Source: Azospirillum fermentarium
GTDB taxonomy: Bacteria > Pseudomonadota > Alphaproteobacteria > Azospirillales > Azospirillaceae
Reading direction: 5' to 3'
NCBI RefSeq assembly: GCF_025961205.1
Contig: NZ_JAOQNH010000003.1
Location: 826,501-890,500, forward strand
DNA: 64,000 bases
The position numbers and the translations under genes were made by a program. Of this stretch, positions 44,382-53,305 are shown one piece after another (position 1 is the first letter of the stretch; each line of letters starts with the position of its first letter). Below the pieces are notes generated by a model. It saw only the letters and a list, made by a program, of their open reading frames with translations, did no database searches and was not told the origin of the DNA.

Positions 44382-45139
44382 GAGCGCGGCGTGTAGACCC
44401 ACGGCGTTTCCCCCTCCCCCCGCGGCACCAGCCGGGTGTGGGAGGCGCCGATGATGACCACGGTGCGCATGTCGGCCATGGCCGGGTCGCAATCGCCCAG
44501 CGGCACCACCGTCAGCCGTTCGTCCGGGCGCCCGACGGCCTGTCCCAGGATCACCGGCGTGTCGGGCGAACGGATCGCGCGCACCGCGTCGAACGCCGCC
44601 CCCAACTGCCACGGGCGGGCGCGGGAGATGGGGTTGTAGAGGGCGATGACGAAATCCGCCTCCGCCGCCAGCCGCAGCCGGCGCACCACCACATCCCACG
44701 GCTTCAGATTGTCCGACAGGGAGATGGCGCAGAAATCGTGCCCCAGCGGCGCCCCGGCCCGCGCGGCGGCGGCCTGCATGGCCGAGATGCCGGGGCACAC
44801 GCGGATGGGCACGGCGGCCCAGCGCGGGTCGGTGCCGGCCTCCAGCGCTTCGAACACCGCGGCGGCCATGGCGAAGACGCCGGGGTCGCCCCCCGACACC
44901 ACCGCCACCCGCCGCCCGTCGGCGGCCATGTCCAGCGCGTGGCGGGCGCGGTCGATCTCCACCCGGTTGTCCGACGCGTGGCGCACCTGGGGTCCGGGGG
45001 GAACCCGGTCCACATAGGGGCCGTAGCCGACGATATCGGTGGCCTGTTCCAACTCCCGCACCGCTTCCGGCGTCAGCCAGTCCGGCGTGCCCGGCCCCAG
45101 CCCGACGATGCTGATCCAGCCTTGGGTATCGCCGCTCAT
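44366..45139 (-). CDS. cobJ: Precorrin-3B C17-methyltransferase
   Basis: A 257-residue ring-contraction enzyme of the corrin methyltransferase family: ISIVGLGPGTPDWLTPEA, VVSGGDPGVFAMAAAVFE for the SAM pocket, and FVIALYNPISRARPWQL. It methylates C17 and contracts the macrocycle. It begins inside the cobI stop (ATGA overlap) and is the last gene of the riboswitch-controlled block cobW-N-G-H-I-J. Confidence 0.95.
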   Translation of the reverse strand: MSGDTQGWISIVGLGPGTPDWLTPEAVRELEQATDIVGYGPYVDRVPPGPQVRHASDNRVEIDRARHALDMAADGRRVAVVSGGDPGVFAMAAAVFEALEAGTDPRWAAVPIRVCPGISAMQAAAARAGAPLGHDFCAISLSDNLKPWDVVVRRLRLAAEADFVIALYNPISRARPWQLGAAFDAVRAIRSPDTPVILGQAVGRPDERLTVVPLGDCDPAMADMRTVVIIGASHTRLVPRGEGETPWVYTPRSYKGG

Positions 45140-45876
45140 CCGCGGTTCCCCACGCCCGGCACCACGATCATGGAGAAATAGGGGGCCGTGTCCGGCACGT
45201 CGCGGAAGGGCATCACCCGCTGTTCCTCCATGGTCGCGCGCTCCACGTACCACGCGCGTTCGGCCAGGCCCGCGGCCTCCACCGCGCGGCGGACCTTGGG
45301 CAGGTTCTGGCCCAGCTTCATCACCACCGCGGCATCGGCGCGGGTCAGCGCCGCGGTCAGCGCCGCCTCGTTCAGCGAGCCGGGGATGATCGACAGCACG
45401 TCGTCGCGGATGTTGAGCGGGCGCGGCAGCAGCGACGCCGCCCCGGATACCGAGGTCACGCCCGGCACCACCTGCGTCGGGAACCGCCCCGACAGGCGGA
45501 AGAACAGGTGCATGAAGGAGCCGAAGAAGAACGGGTCGCCCTCGTTCAGCACCGCCACCGAGCGCCCGGCGGCCAGATGCCCGGCCAGCACCGCGGCGGA
45601 GTCGTCGAAGAAGGCTTCGATCCGGCGGCTGTAATCCGGGTGGTCGGGGGGCAGTTCCACCGTGACCGGATAGACCATCGGCACCTCGGTCTGCGTGCCG
45701 GTCATGTGGGCGTCCACCGTGCGGCGGGCGTTGCCGGACCCGCCGCGCTTGGTGAAATAGGCCACCACCGGGCAGGACCGCAGCACCCGCACCGCCTTCA
45801 GCGTCAACAGTTCGGGGTCGCCCGGCCCGGTGCCGATGCCGTACAAAGTGCCGGGGGAGGTAAGGGAGGTGCTCAT
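45136..45876 (-). CDS. cobI: Precorrin-2 C20-methyltransferase
   Basis: A 246-residue SAM methyltransferase: TLYGIGTGPGDPELLTLKAV (N-terminal signature), VLNEGDPFFFGSFMHLF, VVPGVTSVSGAASLLPRPL. It methylates C20 of precorrin-2. Coupled by 4-base overlaps to cobH upstream and cobJ downstream. Confidence 0.95.
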   Translation of the reverse strand: MSTSLTSPGTLYGIGTGPGDPELLTLKAVRVLRSCPVVAYFTKRGGSGNARRTVDAHMTGTQTEVPMVYPVTVELPPDHPDYSRRIEAFFDDSAAVLAGHLAAGRSVAVLNEGDPFFFGSFMHLFFRLSGRFPTQVVPGVTSVSGAASLLPRPLNIRDDVLSIIPGSLNEAALTAALTRADAAVVMKLGQNLPKVRRAVEAAGLAERAWYVERATMEEQRVMPFRDVPDTAPYFSMIVVPGVGNRG

Positions 45877-46511
45877 TCCGCGTCGCTCGCCAGTGCGTTG
45901 ACCGCCCCCGCCGCCATGGCCGACCCGCCACGCCGGCCCCGGATGGCCAGATAAGGAACCGAGAAGGGGTTTTCCGCCAGCGCGTCCTTGCTTTCCGCCG
46001 CGCCGACGAAGCCGACGGGGAAACCCAGGATCGCCGCCGGGCGCGGCGCGCCGTCGGCCAGCATCTCCAGCAGGCGGAACAGGGCCGTGGGCGCGTTGCC
46101 CACCGCCACCACCGCACCGGCCAGATGGGGCCGCCACAGCTCCAGCGCCGCCGCCGAGCGGGTGTTGCCGATCTCCTGCGCCAGACCCGGCACCTCGGGC
46201 TGGCGCAGGGTGCAGATGACAGGGTTGTCGGCGGGCAGGCGGGCACGGGTGATGCCGTGGGCCACCATCTCGCTGTCGCACAGGATCGGCGCCCCGGCGC
46301 GCAGGGCCGTGCGGGCGGATGCCCCCACGCCGGGGGAGAACATCATCTCCTCCGCCACCTCGACCATGCCGCAGGAATGGATGATGCGCACCACCACCGC
46401 CTTGAGGTCGTCGGGCAGATGGTCCAGGCGCGCCTCCGCCCGGATGGTGGCGAAGGACTGCCGGTAGATGGCGGCGCCGTCGCGGATGTAGTCGTAGGTG
46501 GGGGCTGACAC
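45873..46511 (-). CDS. cobH: Precorrin-8X methylmutase
   Basis: A 212-residue enzyme moving a methyl from C11 to C12 to make hydrogenobyrinate. Signatures: YIRDGAAIYRQSFATIRAEA, the active-site His in VVRIIHSCGMVEVAEEM, and NAPTALFRLLEM; AILGFPVGFVGAAESK. It overlaps cobI and follows cobG by 26 bp. Confidence 0.95.
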   Translation of the reverse strand: MSAPTYDYIRDGAAIYRQSFATIRAEARLDHLPDDLKAVVVRIIHSCGMVEVAEEMMFSPGVGASARTALRAGAPILCDSEMVAHGITRARLPADNPVICTLRQPEVPGLAQEIGNTRSAAALELWRPHLAGAVVAVGNAPTALFRLLEMLADGAPRPAAILGFPVGFVGAAESKDALAENPFSVPYLAIRGRRGGSAMAAGAVNALASDAE

Positions 46512-46537
46512 GGGTGGTACGTCCTTGGTTTCTTCTT

Positions 46538-47875
46538 TTAGAGATCGGCGGGCGCCAGGGTTGCCAGGAACGCTTCCGCCCCCACCCCCGGTTCCGCTCT
46601 TTGACGGTAGAGAGCATCAAGAGCCGCCACCTTGTCCACGGCTTCCGCCGGGGACAGGTCCGGCCAGCGGGCGGCGCCGGACGCGGCGGCGTTGATGTCC
46701 ACGCCGTAGCGCCCGGCCCTGGCGGTCAGGGTCACCGCCGCCGGGGCCGGGTGGGCACAGCCCTTGGAACAGCCCGACACATGCACCGCCCCCGCCGCCG
46801 CCGCCAGGGCCGGTGCCCGGCGCGCCAGGGCCAGCGCGTCGGCGTGGGTGTCGGTGGTGCCCACGTCGCACCCGCCGGCCCCGCTGCACGCGGTCAGCCG
46901 CAGCCGCACGTCGGCGGGGTCGAGCACGCCGCCCAGCGCCGCAATCTCGGTTCCATCCGCCACGCCGGGCAACAGCAGCGCGCGCCAGGGCGTCAGGCGG
47001 ATCTCCCCACATCCCTGCCGCTCCGCCAGCCCGGCCAGGGCGTCGAGCCGGTCCACATCCAGCCGCCCGAAGGGGAAGGCCACGCCCAGCCAGCCGCTTT
47101 GCACGCCCAGCACCGCCCGCGGGGCGCGCACCGGCGGGGCCGCATCGGCCAGCGGCGTCAGTCCGGGCAGGGCTGCGAACGCCCCGGCGCCGGTTTCGCG
47201 CACCAGCCCGGCCATGCGCCGCGGTGCGCCGTCCCGCGCCGCACGCAGCGCGATGAAGGTGCGCGCGATGGCCGCCGCCACCGCGGGCAGCCCCGCCGGG
47301 GCGCACAGGCCGATGGGAACCGCCGTCGCCAGCGTGCCGCCCAGCGCCACGCGGAAGGCGAAACCGGCGCCGTCCGCCACGGCGTCGAACCGCACGTCGG
47401 TGGAACTGTCGGCCAGGTGCCCCACCCCGCCGCCGCACACCAGCCAGCCGAATTTCGGGGTCAGCCCCCGCACCGCCGCATCCGCCGCCAGCCGGGCATC
47501 CAGCGCCAATGCGGCGGCACGCACGTCGAACCCCTGCGGGTCCAGCCCGGCGGCAGGCGCGGTCAGCACGTTGCGCACCGCCTCGCTCTCCACATCCGCG
47601 GCCAGCAGGCCCAGGGATTCCAGGGCGGCGTACAGCGGCGGCAGCCCGTCCGCGTCCAGCCCGCGAAGCTGGAGATTGCCGCGGTGGCTGAGGTCCACCA
47701 GCCCGTTGCCCAGTTCCCGCCCCAGGGCGGCGATCCGCCGGGCCTGGGCCGCGGTCAGGATGCCGGCGGGCACGCGCACGCGCACCAAAAGCCCGTCGCC
47801 CACCTCCATGGGCGCCAGGACGCCGGGGCAATAGCCGCGGCGGCGGGGTTGGGCGGGGGATGCGGCCATCATCAT
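46538..47875 (-). CDS. cobG: Precorrin-3B synthase CobG (O2-dependent)
   Basis: A 445-residue sulfite/nitrite-reductase-like iron-sulfur protein. Fe-S cysteines appear in TACSGAGGCDVG and HVSGCSKGCAHP. CobG uses molecular oxygen to hydroxylate C20 and form the gamma-lactone, marking an aerobic pathway. The N-terminal ferredoxin-reductase half begins at RRRGYCPGVLAPMEVGDGLL. The ATG at 47875 (of a double ATG) overlaps the cobN stop by four bases. Confidence 0.93.
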   Translation of the reverse strand: MMMAASPAQPRRRGYCPGVLAPMEVGDGLLVRVRVPAGILTAAQARRIAALGRELGNGLVDLSHRGNLQLRGLDADGLPPLYAALESLGLLAADVESEAVRNVLTAPAAGLDPQGFDVRAAALALDARLAADAAVRGLTPKFGWLVCGGGVGHLADSSTDVRFDAVADGAGFAFRVALGGTLATAVPIGLCAPAGLPAVAAAIARTFIALRAARDGAPRRMAGLVRETGAGAFAALPGLTPLADAAPPVRAPRAVLGVQSGWLGVAFPFGRLDVDRLDALAGLAERQGCGEIRLTPWRALLLPGVADGTEIAALGGVLDPADVRLRLTACSGAGGCDVGTTDTHADALALARRAPALAAAAGAVHVSGCSKGCAHPAPAAVTLTARAGRYGVDINAAASGAARWPDLSPAEAVDKVAALDALYRQRAEPGVGAEAFLATLAPADL

Positions 47876-50800
47876 GCGGCCTCCTCTCTCAAACGGCGCA
47901 GGTCGTCGCCCACGGCGTTGCGGCGGGGGTGCCACAGGCCCCGCGCCATGGCGTCGGCGAAGCGGTCGAGCATGGCGCGGGCGGCGGCAGGGTTGGCGGT
48001 GCGCAGGAAATCCAGCACCCGGTCATCCTCCACATAGGCATCATAGAGGATGTCGAAGTGATGCGCTTTGACCACGCGGGTGGAGGCGGCGAAGGCGAAC
48101 AGGGTGTCCACCGCCGCGGCGATGTCCGCCGCCCCCGCCGGGCCGTGGCGCATCATGCCGGCGATCCAGCGCGGGTTGGCGGCGCGGCCCCGCAGCACGC
48201 GGGCCAGCTCCTCCCCCAGCGTGCGGACGGTTACCCGGTCGGGTTCGGCGCTGTCCAGGTGATAAAGCGCCGGATCGGCGCCCAGCGAGGCGGCGGCGGC
48301 GGCGAACCCGCCCTCGAACTGGGCATAGCCGTCGTGGGACAGCAGGTCGTGTTCCCGCTGGTCCTGATGGTGGACCAGCGCCTCCGCCCCGCCCACCCGG
48401 CGGCGGAACAGCGACGGCAGCGCCACCCCGTCCAGGCCGGGGCCATAGGCATGGCAGCCGCCGTCCAGATAGGCCCGCCCGAAATCCCCTTGGCCCGACC
48501 AGTCGCCCGAGGCCAGCAGCCCGGCCAGCGCCGTGCCGTAGCCCCCCGGTGCCGCGCCGAACACGCGGGCGGTGGCAAGCCGGCGGGCGTGCTCCGCCTC
48601 CATCCCCTGGGCCGTCAGTTCGGCCACGTCGCGGGCGACAGCAGAAACCAGCGGGTTGACGTCCGGTCCCTCGTCGGTCAGCCCGGCGATGGCGCGCACC
48701 GCCTGGTCGAACAGCGCCACCTGCTGCGGGAACACGTCGCGGAACAGGCCGGACAGGCGCAGCGTCACATCCACCCTCGGGCGGCCCAGCAGCCCCGCCG
48801 GCATGATCTCATAACCCGTGACGCGGCCCGATCCCCCCTCCCACACCGGGCGCACGCCCAGCAGCGCCAGGGCCTGGGCCAGCTCGTCGCCGCCGGTGCG
48901 CAGGGTCGGCGTGCCCCACACGTCCACCACCAGCGCACGGGGCCAATCACCGTGATCCTGCAAATGGCGGGTCAGCAGCGCGTCCGCCGCCTTCCACCCC
49001 AGCGCCCAGGCGGTGGGGGTCGGCACGGCGCGGGGATCGAGCGCGAACAGGTTGCGCCCGGTGGGCAGGGTGTCGGCGCGCCCGCGGGCCGGCGATCCCC
49101 CCGGCCCCGGCGGCACGAAGCGCCCGTCCAGCCCGGCCAGCAGGGCGGCCCGCTCGGCCGCCCCGCACCCGGCGATGGCCGGCAGCAGGGTGGTGCGCAC
49201 CCGCTCCAGCACCGCCGCCGTGCGGATCCAGGCGGGATCAAGCGTTTCGGTTCCCGCCACCAGCGCCACCGCGCGGGCATCGAGGGCGGCGCGGTGTTCC
49301 GTCTCATCCAACGTGAGGTCGAGCGCCAGGGCGCGGGGCAGCGCCATGCCCGCCCCCTCCCCCCCGCCATGGGGGAAGCGGGCGACGGCGGCGGCGAGGC
49401 GGGCGATGGACTCCTCCGCCGGCGGTGTGCCGAAGACATGCAGCCCGTCGCGGATCTGCATCTCCTTCACGTCGCACAGATGGGCGTCCAGCCGGTTCAG
49501 CACCTCCGCCGGGTCGTCGGATGGCGTAAGGTTGCAGTCGGCGGCCACCCCGGTGCGCCACGCCAGATCGGTGATGCGCTCCTGCAGCAGCCCCAGCCGC
49601 CGCGGGTCCATGCCCGACGCTTGGGCGTATTCGTCGATGGCCGCTTCCAGATCGGCAAGGCCGCCGTGCAGCCCGGCCTGCATGGGCGGCGGGGTCAGGT
49701 GGCCGATCAGCACCGCCCCCAGCCGGCGGCGGGCCTGCGCCCCCTCCCCCGGATTGTTGACGATGAAGGGGTAGAGGATGGGCAGCGGCCCGGCCACGAT
49801 CTCCGGCCAGCAGGTGGCCGACAGCGCCACCGCCTTGCCCGGCAGCCATTCCAGCGTGCCGTGGGCGCCGAGCTGCACCAGCGCGTGGATGCCCGCCACA
49901 TGCCGCAGCCACAGGTGAAAGGCGTAATAGCCGTGGCTGGGCGGGGTATCGGGATCGTGGTGCTGGGCGGTGGTCAGGGGCCCATGGCCGCGGCTGGGCT
50001 GCACCGCCACGGTGACCGCCCCGCAGCGGCGCACACGGAAACGGAAGCCGCCGTCGTCGGCCAGCGGGTCGCCATCCGGTTCCCCCCACGCCGCGGTGAT
50101 GCGGGCCAGCGCCTCCCCATCGGCAAGACGGCGGTAGGCCGACAGGCCGAGATAGACGCCCGCGTCCCCCGCCGGGGTCAGGGAGGCCAGCAGGTCCGCA
50201 CCATGCACCGGCACGTCGGCGACGGCGTACCCCGCGTCCCGCAGGGTGTTGAGAATCCCCACCGCGCTGGCCGGGGTGTCCAGCCCCACCGCGCGGCCCA
50301 CCCCGCCGCCGGGGCCGGGGTAGTCGGACAGCACCAGCGCCAGCCGCCGCTCCCCGCGCGGGGTGGCCGCCAGCCGCACCCACGCCGCGGCCAGATCGGC
50401 GGCCCACGCCACCCGGTCGGGCACCGGGCGGATCAGGGTGGGGGCGAATTCCAGATCGGGGTCGGTTTCGGCCTCGGCCTTGAAGGCGATGGCGCGGGTC
50501 AGGATGCGCCCGTCCATTTCCGGCAGCACCACGTTCATGGCCAGATCCGCCGGCCCCAGCCCGCGCACCGCCCCGGCCCACCCGGCCTCGGTGCCGGTGG
50601 ACAGCACCACCTGAAGCACCGGCACACCCGCGGCGTCCAGCGGCGAGCCGGCGCCCCCCGGCGGCACGGCGGAAAAGCCGGTGGCGTTCAGCACCACCGC
50701 CGTCCCGGACTCGACCAGGGTCCGGGCCACCCACGCGGCGGCCTCCGGCTCCTTCAGGCTGGCGGCGAACAGCGGCAGCGGCGTCAGGCCGCGCTCCGCC

Positions 50801-51450
50801 AAGGCGTCGGCCAGGGCGTGGACCGGCGCCACGTCGCCGGCCAGCAGGTGGGAGCGGTAGAACACCACCGCCGCCACCGGCCCGCCATCCTCCACCCGGC
50901 CCGCCCAGCCCGCGTACCGGCCAAAGCGCGGCACCGGCGCCGGCTCGGCCCAGGGGGCGGGATGCCCGGCCAGCGTGGCGGCATAGCCCAAAAGCGAGGC
51001 GGCGTTGTCCGGCCCCCCCTCCACGAACAGGCGCCACAGCCGGGACACGGCATCCGCCGGCACCGTGCTCCACCCCTCCAGCGTCGGGTCGGGGCGGGCA
51101 TCGCCGGGCAGCACGGCCAGCGGAATGCCTTGTTCCCGGCACACCGCCACCACCCGTTCCAGGCCATAGCGCCAATAGCCGGCCCCGCCCAGCAGCCGCA
51201 GCACCACGCCGCGGGCCGGGCGGATCACCCGGTCGATGAACAGGTCCACCGACAGCGGGTGCCCCAGCCGCGCCAGAGTGACCAGCCGCAGCGTGGGCAA
51301 GTCCGCCCGCCGGGTCCGCCACGCGGCGGCCAGCGCCGACAGGTCGCTGTCGGAAAAGGACAGCACCACCAGATCCGCCGGGGACAGTTCCAGGTCCACG
51401 GCCTGCGGTTCGGCGGTCAGGTCATCCTGCCGGGCGGCCAAAAGGTGCAT
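47872..51450 (-). CDS. cobN: Cobaltochelatase subunit CobN
   Basis: A 1192-residue large subunit of the ATP-dependent cobalt chelatase, related to Mg-chelatase BchH/ChlH. Recognisable stretches are GAHGTLEWLPGKAVALS (around 600-616, conserved His-Gly), YPFIVNNPGEGAQARRRLGA, the VVDVWGTPTLRTGGDELAQAL segment, and the C-terminal HDQREHDLLSHDGYAQFEGG with conserved acidic and His residues. CobS/CobT partners are not in this window. It lies 6 bp after cobW and overlaps cobG, so the whole block is one transcript. Confidence 0.95.
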   Translation of the reverse strand: MHLLAARQDDLTAEPQAVDLELSPADLVVLSFSDSDLSALAAAWRTRRADLPTLRLVTLARLGHPLSVDLFIDRVIRPARGVVLRLLGGAGYWRYGLERVVAVCREQGIPLAVLPGDARPDPTLEGWSTVPADAVSRLWRLFVEGGPDNAASLLGYAATLAGHPAPWAEPAPVPRFGRYAGWAGRVEDGGPVAAVVFYRSHLLAGDVAPVHALADALAERGLTPLPLFAASLKEPEAAAWVARTLVESGTAVVLNATGFSAVPPGGAGSPLDAAGVPVLQVVLSTGTEAGWAGAVRGLGPADLAMNVVLPEMDGRILTRAIAFKAEAETDPDLEFAPTLIRPVPDRVAWAADLAAAWVRLAATPRGERRLALVLSDYPGPGGGVGRAVGLDTPASAVGILNTLRDAGYAVADVPVHGADLLASLTPAGDAGVYLGLSAYRRLADGEALARITAAWGEPDGDPLADDGGFRFRVRRCGAVTVAVQPSRGHGPLTTAQHHDPDTPPSHGYYAFHLWLRHVAGIHALVQLGAHGTLEWLPGKAVALSATCWPEIVAGPLPILYPFIVNNPGEGAQARRRLGAVLIGHLTPPPMQAGLHGGLADLEAAIDEYAQASGMDPRRLGLLQERITDLAWRTGVAADCNLTPSDDPAEVLNRLDAHLCDVKEMQIRDGLHVFGTPPAEESIARLAAAVARFPHGGGEGAGMALPRALALDLTLDETEHRAALDARAVALVAGTETLDPAWIRTAAVLERVRTTLLPAIAGCGAAERAALLAGLDGRFVPPGPGGSPARGRADTLPTGRNLFALDPRAVPTPTAWALGWKAADALLTRHLQDHGDWPRALVVDVWGTPTLRTGGDELAQALALLGVRPVWEGGSGRVTGYEIMPAGLLGRPRVDVTLRLSGLFRDVFPQQVALFDQAVRAIAGLTDEGPDVNPLVSAVARDVAELTAQGMEAEHARRLATARVFGAAPGGYGTALAGLLASGDWSGQGDFGRAYLDGGCHAYGPGLDGVALPSLFRRRVGGAEALVHHQDQREHDLLSHDGYAQFEGGFAAAAASLGADPALYHLDSAEPDRVTVRTLGEELARVLRGRAANPRWIAGMMRHGPAGAADIAAAVDTLFAFAASTRVVKAHHFDILYDAYVEDDRVLDFLRTANPAAARAMLDRFADAMARGLWHPRRNAVGDDLRRLREEAA

Positions 51451-51456
51451 GGGGTC

Positions 51457-52494
51457 TTATTCCACCAGCGCTTTGGTCACCGCGGCCACGTCCAGCCCGG
51501 TTTCCCCGATCACCACCAGCCGGCTGCGGCGTTCCTCCTCCGGCTTCCAGAAGCGGTCGAAATGGGTCTGCACCCGCACGCCCACCCCCTGGACCAGCAG
51601 CCGCATGGGCTTGCCCGGCACATGGACGAAGCCCTTGACCCGCAGCACCCCGTGGGCCGCCGCCACCACCGCCACGCGGGCGGCCAGCGCCTCGGCGTCC
51701 GTCTGGTCGGGGAGTTCGACCACGAAGCTGGTGAAGTCGTCGTGGTCGTGGTCCTCCTCCGTCTCATGATGGCTGGGACGGCTGGCGAGGTCGTCCTCCA
51801 CCGCGGCACCGATGCCCAGCACCACGCGGGCGTCGGCACGCCCATGGGGGCCGTGAACGATCTTGGCGTCCCGCGGCAGGGTGGCGCGGATCAGCTCCTC
51901 CACCTTGGCCAGCCCGGCCCCGTCCACCAGATCGGTCTTGCTGACCACGATCAGGTCGGCGCACAGCAACTGATCCTCGAACACCTCCTCCACCGGGGTT
52001 TCGTGGTCCACGGTGCCGGCATCGGCGCGCTGGGCGGCCAGCGCCGCGGCGTCGGGGGCGAAGCGGCCCTCGGCCGCCGCCGCGGCATCCACCACCGCCA
52101 CCACCCCATCGACGGTGACCCGGGTGCGCACGGCGGGCCAGTTGAACGCCTTCACCAGCGGCTTGGGCAGGGCGAGGCCCGAGGTTTCGATGATGATGTG
52201 TTCCGGCGGCTCGGCGCGGGCCAGCAGCTTTTCGATGGCCGGCACGAAATCGTCGGCCACGGTGCAGCACAGGCAGCCGTTGGCCAGCTCGATCACGTCG
52301 TCCTCGGTGCAGGCGGGCACGCCGCAGGCGCGCAGGATGCCGCCGTCCACGCCCACGTCACCGAATTCGTTGATGATCAGCGCCAGACGCCGCCCGCCGG
52401 CCTGTTCCAGCAGCGACCGGATCAGCGTGGTCTTGCCCGCCCCCAGAAAGCCGGTGATGACGGTGGCGGGAATCTTCGACGGCAAAGCCGGCAT
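51457..52494 (-). CDS. cobW: CobW GTPase, first gene of the riboswitch-controlled operon
   Basis: A 345-residue G3E-family GTPase, thought to deliver cobalt to the chelatase. P-loop TGFLGAGKTTL (14-24), the metal-binding GCLCCTV motif (two adjacent Cys after a Cys-x), SKTDL for guanine recognition, and a His/Asp-rich stretch HHETEEDHDHDD (about 248-259) likely binding metal. ATG at 52494 chosen; the B12 riboswitch and a terminator-like hairpin lie in the upstream leader. Confidence 0.94.
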   Translation of the reverse strand: MPALPSKIPATVITGFLGAGKTTLIRSLLEQAGGRRLALIINEFGDVGVDGGILRACGVPACTEDDVIELANGCLCCTVADDFVPAIEKLLARAEPPEHIIIETSGLALPKPLVKAFNWPAVRTRVTVDGVVAVVDAAAAAEGRFAPDAAALAAQRADAGTVDHETPVEEVFEDQLLCADLIVVSKTDLVDGAGLAKVEELIRATLPRDAKIVHGPHGRADARVVLGIGAAVEDDLASRPSHHETEEDHDHDDFTSFVVELPDQTDAEALAARVAVVAAAHGVLRVKGFVHVPGKPMRLLVQGVGVRVQTHFDRFWKPEEERRSRLVVIGETGLDVAAVTKALVE

Positions 52495-52510
52495 GGGTCT
52501 TATCCTTTGC

Positions 52511-52550
52511 AAGAAAAAGGGGGATCGGGCGGGGGAACGGCGCCCCCGGT
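52511..52550 (-). terminator. Intrinsic terminator-like hairpin in the cobW leader
   Basis: Read on the minus strand, GGGGGCGCC...GATCCCCC is followed by TTTTTCTT, 17-25 bp before the cobW ATG. Downstream of the B12 riboswitch, it is the probable expression platform that stops transcription when adenosylcobalamin is bound. The exact pairing with the aptamer was not modelled. Confidence 0.5.
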
Positions 52551-52631
52551 CATGCCGTGCATCGCAAACCTTCCTTCCCCGCCCACCCGGCGGACAGATG
52601 TGATGGGTCCGGCCCCCGTTGGGCGGGACCG

Positions 52632-52812
52632 GTCCGGTGGCAGGTTTCCTGGCTTGCGGGTTATCGCCGGTCCCCCGCCTTCCCAGCCCCATCAGGGGAC
52701 CAGTGGCATCCGGGGGATGGCTCGCCGCACACAGTTGCGGGGGCAGCCGCGGCCTTGGGGGGAGAAGACGCCCCGCACCGCGTTCCCTTTTACCCCCGCA
52801 CCGTCCAGACCG
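52632..52812 (-). ncRNA. Cobalamin (AdoCbl) riboswitch
   Basis: Minus-strand conserved elements in order: GGGAACGCGGTG (5' helix), GCTGCCCCCGCAACTGT, GCCACTGG with GGGAAGGC, and the B12 box AAGCCAGGAAACCTGCC (52639-52655). Order and spacing match the cobalamin riboswitch consensus. It precedes cobW-N-G-H-I-J and should repress the block when cobalamin is plentiful. Confidence 0.95.
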
Positions 52813-52869
52813 GCGGATGGCGCGGGGCACCATCGGAAGGGCCGCAGCATCGCAGGGTCGTGAGCGATT

Positions 52870-53305
52870 TACAAGCCGCCACCCGCCCGCGTCATGCCCC
52901 GAAGGGAGGAGACGCCATCATCCCCCATAGCCCCGCCCCGCTCCACCCTACCGCACCGCCCAAACCCAAAGGTGAACGAACGGATGAGATGTCAATCCGC
53001 AGGCGTATTGGCCAAACACACCGTTTTTTGCCCCGTTCCCCCAGCCGGGCCAGCCTGAACATGGCTGTAAATCCTTCCTTCGCACAATAAGCGTTCTCGC
53101 ACCGGCACACGAAGCCCACCAATGAGACCCAAGTCTTATTTGTAAACAACCGAATCATCCCTAGAGTCCGCCGCCGATCGCCGCAGAAAAAGGCGATTCT
53201 TTCGAGTCACGGACGAATCTTTAAAAAGAAGATTTTCCGGGAACGGGCAGGTTTTGCTTGAAGGAAACGGCGCCACACCGCCGGCCAACCAGGGGGAAGA
53301 ATACC
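52870..53305. other. Long intergenic region between B12 riboswitch and porin gene
   Basis: No gene found. It should hold the divergent promoters for the cob operon (minus) and the porin (plus). A hairpin GATCGCC/GGCGATTC lies at about 53173-53195, an A/T-rich stretch at 53210-53240, and AGGGGGAAG precedes the porin ATG. I could not fix -35/-10 elements. Confidence 0.5.

Noticed and set aside
47860-52863. A continuous plus-strand reading frame of about 1667 codons antisense to cobW-cobN
   Set aside because: It is His/Arg/Gln/Gly-rich shadow coding typical of high-GC DNA, shows no family signature, and runs through the riboswitch.
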